Under the pieces are notes generated by a model that was given only the letters and a program-made list of their open reading frames with translations, did not search any database and had not been told where the DNA came from. Positions 61,824 to 64,000 of a stretch of DNA of 64,000 nucleotides are shown piece after piece (the first letter of the stretch is position 1; each line of letters opens with the position of its first letter). The position numbers and the translations under genes were made by a program. Source of the stretch: Noviherbaspirillum aridicola (GTDB taxonomy: Bacteria; Pseudomonadota; Gammaproteobacteria; Burkholderiales; Burkholderiaceae_D). Where the stretch lies: positions 87,967 to 151,966 of the forward strand of contig NZ_BPMK01000013.1 in assembly GCF_019656455.1 (NCBI RefSeq), read 5' to 3'.

Positions 61824-62318
61824 ATGAAATCCGAAAGCGCTTCACTCTTCAATGCCATCGTCGAGGCGCCGTTCGGCGCCGTCGGCATACGCACCGCGGA
61901 CGATGCGGTGCGCGAACTGGTGTATCTGCCGCCAGGCTACGACGAGCAGGCCGCCACCGACCCGCTCGCCGATCAGGCCGCGCAACAGGTGGCGCGCTAC
62001 CTGCGGGAGCCCGACTTCCGTTTTTCCCTGCCCCTGGCCGCTGCGGGCACGGCTTTCCAGCGCCGCGTGTGGCAGGTCATCTCGGAGATCCCGCCCGGCA
62101 GCGTGCTGACCTACGGGCAGGTGGCGAAGCTGATACGCTCCGCGCCGCGCGCGGTGGGCCAGGCCTGCGGGGCGAACTGGTTCCCGCTGATCATTCCCTG
62201 CCACAGGGTGACCGCCAGCGGCGGCCTGGGCGGCTTCTCCAATCATGACGAGGAAACCGGTTTCCACCTTGGCGTTAAGCGCTGGCTGCTGGCGCACGAG
62301 GGCGTGAAGGCGTGGTGA
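61824..62318 (+). CDS. ogt: Methylated-DNA--protein-cysteine methyltransferase
   Basis: Suicidal repair protein for O6-alkylguanine. 164 aa: an N-terminal RNase H-like domain and the C-terminal DNA-binding domain with FQRRVWQVISEIPPGSVLTYGQVAKLI, AVGQACGANWFPLIIPCHRVTASGG, in which PCHRV holds the acceptor cysteine. ATG 61824 (MKSESASLF) is the best start although no clear ribosome site precedes it. The stop overlaps the xerD start (TGATG), suggesting a two-gene unit. Confidence 0.93.
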   Translation: MKSESASLFNAIVEAPFGAVGIRTADDAVRELVYLPPGYDEQAATDPLADQAAQQVARYLREPDFRFSLPLAAAGTAFQRRVWQVISEIPPGSVLTYGQVAKLIRSAPRAVGQACGANWFPLIIPCHRVTASGGLGGFSNHDEETGFHLGVKRWLLAHEGVKAW

Positions 62319-63223
62319 TGAGCGAGATCCAGGCTGCCAATCAGACCGCCATCGACGAATTTTGCGACACCCTCTGGCTGGAAGACGGATTGGCCAGGAA
62401 TACCCTGGACGCCTACCGGCGCGACATGGCGCTGTTCGCGCAATGGCTGCAGAGCGAGCGCACCAAGCTGCTGTACGCGGTGCAGGCCGACGACATCAAC
62501 GCCTATTTCGCCGCACGCCATGCCGAATCCAAGGCGACCTCGGCCAATCGCCGGCTGGCGGTGCTCAAGCGCTTTTATCAGATGGCGCTGCGGCAGAAGC
62601 GGGTGACGATCGATCCCTGCCTCAAGCTGCGCTCGGCCAAGCAGCCGCCGCGATTTCCCAAGATTCTGTCGGAAGCGCAGGTCGAAGCCCTCCTCGCCGC
62701 GCCCGACGTCAATACGCCGCTCGGCCTGCGCGACCGGACCATGCTCGAACTCATGTACGCCAGCGGCCTGCGGGTCTCGGAACTGGTGCAGCTCAAGACG
62801 GTCGAGCTTGGCATGAACGAAGGCATACTCCGCATCCACGGCAAGGGCAGCAAGACCCGGCTGGTGCCTTTCGGCGAAGAGGCGCGCGACTGGATCGAGC
62901 GCTACATGAAGGAGGGCCGCCCGGCCATCCTCAACGGTCAGGTCGACGATGCGCTGTTCGTGACGGCGCGCGGTTCGGCCATGACACGGCAGATGTTCTG
63001 GACGCTGATTAAAAAATATGCAATCAGGGGCGGCATCAATGCGCCGCTGTCGCCGCACACCCTGCGTCACGCGTTCGCCACGCATCTGCTCAACCATGGC
63101 GCCGACCTGCGCGTGGTGCAGTTGCTGCTCGGCCACGCCGATATCTCGACCACGCAGATTTATACCCACGTCGCCCGCGAGCGTCTCAAGACGCTGCATG
63201 CGAAGCATCATCCGCGCGGGTAG
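62318..63223 (+). CDS. xerD: Site-specific tyrosine recombinase XerD
   Basis: Resolves chromosome dimers at dif with XerC and FtsK. 301 aa: SAM-like N-terminal DNA-binding domain ([43 protein letters not shown]) and catalytic domain with Arg in [14 protein letters not shown], Lys in [12 protein letters not shown], HxxR in [25 protein letters not shown], His in [16 protein letters not shown] and the nucleophile Tyr in the same segment. ATG 62318 overlaps the ogt stop; GTG at 62312/62315 are alternatives. Confidence 0.96.
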   Translation: MSEIQAANQTAIDEFCDTLWLEDGLARNTLDAYRRDMALFAQWLQSERTKLLYAVQADDINAYFAARHAESKATSANRRLAVLKRFYQMALRQKRVTIDPCLKLRSAKQPPRFPKILSEAQVEALLAAPDVNTPLGLRDRTMLELMYASGLRVSELVQLKTVELGMNEGILRIHGKGSKTRLVPFGEEARDWIERYMKEGRPAILNGQVDDALFVTARGSAMTRQMFWTLIKKYAIRGGINAPLSPHTLRHAFATHLLNHGADLRVVQLLLGHADISTTQIYTHVARERLKTLHAKHHPRG

Positions 63224-63235
63224 GGACGGCGGCTC

Positions 63236-63616
63236 ATGAAATTCCTGCTCAACCTGGTCGGCTGCATCGCGGTGGTGCTGGCCGTGCTCGGCGTGTTCCT
63301 GCCGCTGCTGCCGACCACGCCTTTCCTGCTGCTGGCATCGGCCTGCTTCATCCGCGGCTCGGACCGCATGCATCGCTGGCTGATGAACAACCGGCTGTTC
63401 GGCGAGTACCTGCACAATATCGAGACCCGGCGCGGCATGCCGCTGCGCGCGAAGGTCGTCGCGCTGGCGCTCATGTGGCCGTCGCTGCTGTGGTCGATGC
63501 ACATCGTCGGCAGGCCGCTGGTCACGGCACTGCTGCTGGTCACCGGGAGCGGCGTGACGGTCTACATCCTGCGCATGAAGACCCTGAAGAATGAAGGACG
63601 CAACGACGCAGCATGA
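63236..63616 (+). CDS. YbaN-family (DUF454) inner-membrane protein
   Basis: 126 aa with three or four predicted helices and the DUF454 signature [31 protein letters not shown], followed by [10 protein letters not shown] and [23 protein letters not shown]. Function is unknown for the family; E. coli YbaN is linked genetically with priC. It begins 12 bases after xerD on the same strand and may be transcribed with it. Confidence 0.9.
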   Translation: MKFLLNLVGCIAVVLAVLGVFLPLLPTTPFLLLASACFIRGSDRMHRWLMNNRLFGEYLHNIETRRGMPLRAKVVALALMWPSLLWSMHIVGRPLVTALLLVTGSGVTVYILRMKTLKNEGRNDAA

Positions 63617-63736
63617 AGCAGCCGGCGTTTTTGCGAAAGCGGGAACAGACGTGCAAACACCCTTGCTTTGACTCAATTCGCGGCGGGGCGGCCTTGCTAC
63701 ATTGCCTGTTCCTTCTGCATTTTCAGGGTGCCCGCC

Positions 63737-63817
63737 ATGGATCGTTTTCCTACGCTGTCCTACATTGCGCTGGTGGCGGCGACCTTCGCGGCGACGTACT
63801 ACGTGGCCGCGATCTGA
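63737..63817 (+). CDS. Candidate 26-aa single-pass membrane microprotein
   Basis: MDRFPTLSYIALVAATFAAT continues to YYVAAI and stops: one hydrophobic helix with an N-terminal basic residue. AGGGTG lies eight bases before the ATG and a strong terminator starts 24 bases after the stop, so a short transcript with only this frame is plausible. Nothing else explains the 220 bases between the YbaN-like gene and the terminator. It is not recognised as a known family. Confidence 0.5.
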   Translation: MDRFPTLSYIALVAATFAATYYVAAI

Positions 63818-63840
63818 GCAACACCGGGCAAAAACAAAAA

Positions 63841-63865
63841 GGGCCGCAGCGATGCGGCCCTTTTT
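63841..63865 (+). terminator. Terminator after the microprotein frame
   Basis: GGGCCGC-AGCGAT-GCGGCCC stem followed by TTTTT, preceded by an A-run that allows bidirectional use. Confidence 0.9.
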
Positions 63866-63870
63866 CATGA

Positions 63871-64000
63871 TGTTGACCCGTCCTGAAATGCGTTGACACT
63901 TTTTTGGAGGTGTCAAATGGACAGAGGGATCAAGCGTACGCAGCGGGACTACACGCTGGCTTTTAAGTTGGCGGTAGTTGACGAGGTGGAAAAAGGCGAG
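63871..64000 (+). mobile_element. Left end of an IS3-family insertion sequence (cut by window edge)
   Basis: Starts at or near TGTTGACCCGTCCTGAAATG, immediately after the terminator T-run, with the short inverted repeat TGACAC/GTGTCA just before the first gene. The encoded OrfA N-terminus is IS3-type. Right end and target duplication are outside the window, so the left boundary is an estimate. Confidence 0.75.
63917..64000 (+). CDS. IS3-family transposase OrfA, N-terminal 28 codons
   Basis: DRGIKRTQRDYTLAFKLAVV followed by DEVEKGE is the start of the IS3-type OrfA helix-turn-helix protein, which binds the terminal repeats and is normally frameshifted into OrfB. ATG 63917 is preceded by TTTGGAGG. 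The rest of the gene lies beyond the right edge, so it cannot be judged intact. Confidence 0.82.
   Translation, partial: MDRGIKRTQRDYTLAFKLAVVDEVEKGE

Noticed and set aside
63613..63870. 85-codon frame starting at an ATGA overlap with the YbaN-like gene
   Set aside because: Composition is shadow-like, it runs through the terminator, and the 26-codon frame explains the region better.

Overview
The window is GC-rich, dense chromosomal DNA from a beta-proteobacterium. Family-level assignment is inference: the recG/queA-tgt-yajC-secDF order, the lptD-surA-pdxA-rsmA operon beside amgK-murU, the hemP/bfd/bfr iron cluster and several Bug-type (TctC) binding proteins fit Burkholderiales, most likely Oxalobacteraceae (Herbaspirillum/Noviherbaspirillum/Massilia relatives). 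Nearly all genes are chromosomal core genes. The left edge cuts recG and the right edge cuts an IS3-type insertion sequence.

Layout. 1-6.3 kb: partial recG, then queA-tgt (queuosine) and yajC-secD-secF (Sec export). 6.4-11.4 kb: a convergent cytochrome b561 / cytochrome c' pair, purB, a YibF-like GST, and an iron cluster reading leftward (hemP, unknown 105-aa protein, bfd, bfr) with a Fur-box-like site in front of hemP. 11.7-16.6 kb: mnmA-nudJ and the proton-translocating transhydrogenase pntAB. 16.7-26.4 kb: pepP-ubiH-like, then amgK-murU (muramic acid recycling) divergent from lptD-surA-pdxA-rsmA. 26.4-26.75 kb holds a 127-bp tandem repeat. 26.8-38.3 kb is a long leftward run: miaB, ybeZ, ybeY, corC, lnt, glyQ, glyS, gmhB, plsC, a YgjP-like metalloprotein and gloA.

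38.5-43.05 kb is the accessory highlight: a curli locus csgE-F-G-B-A plus a CsgH/CsgC-like gene. It lies between the miaB block and the tRNA-Met/miaA/mutL block, behind an AT-rich leader. Its major curlin is about 592 aa, roughly four times E. coli CsgA, and carries an internal 140-residue duplication. 43.1-51.9 kb: tRNA-Met, miaA-mutL, a chemoreceptor, amiC-tsaE, queG and an auxin-efflux-type carrier. 52-61.7 kb is a carboxylate sensing and uptake region: a DctSR-like two-component system divergent from an orphan TRAP binding protein (no dctQM here), a lone TctC, terC, a universal stress protein, and a complete tctC-tctB-tctA set. 61.8-64 kb: ogt, xerD, a YbaN-like protein, a candidate 26-aa membrane microprotein and the IS left end.

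The signals most worth following are the giant duplicated curlin, the signal-peptide-less CsgH-like protein, and a nested hairpin that would hide the bfr ribosome-binding site. The TRAP binding protein paired with its own two-component system but no permease is a further lead.
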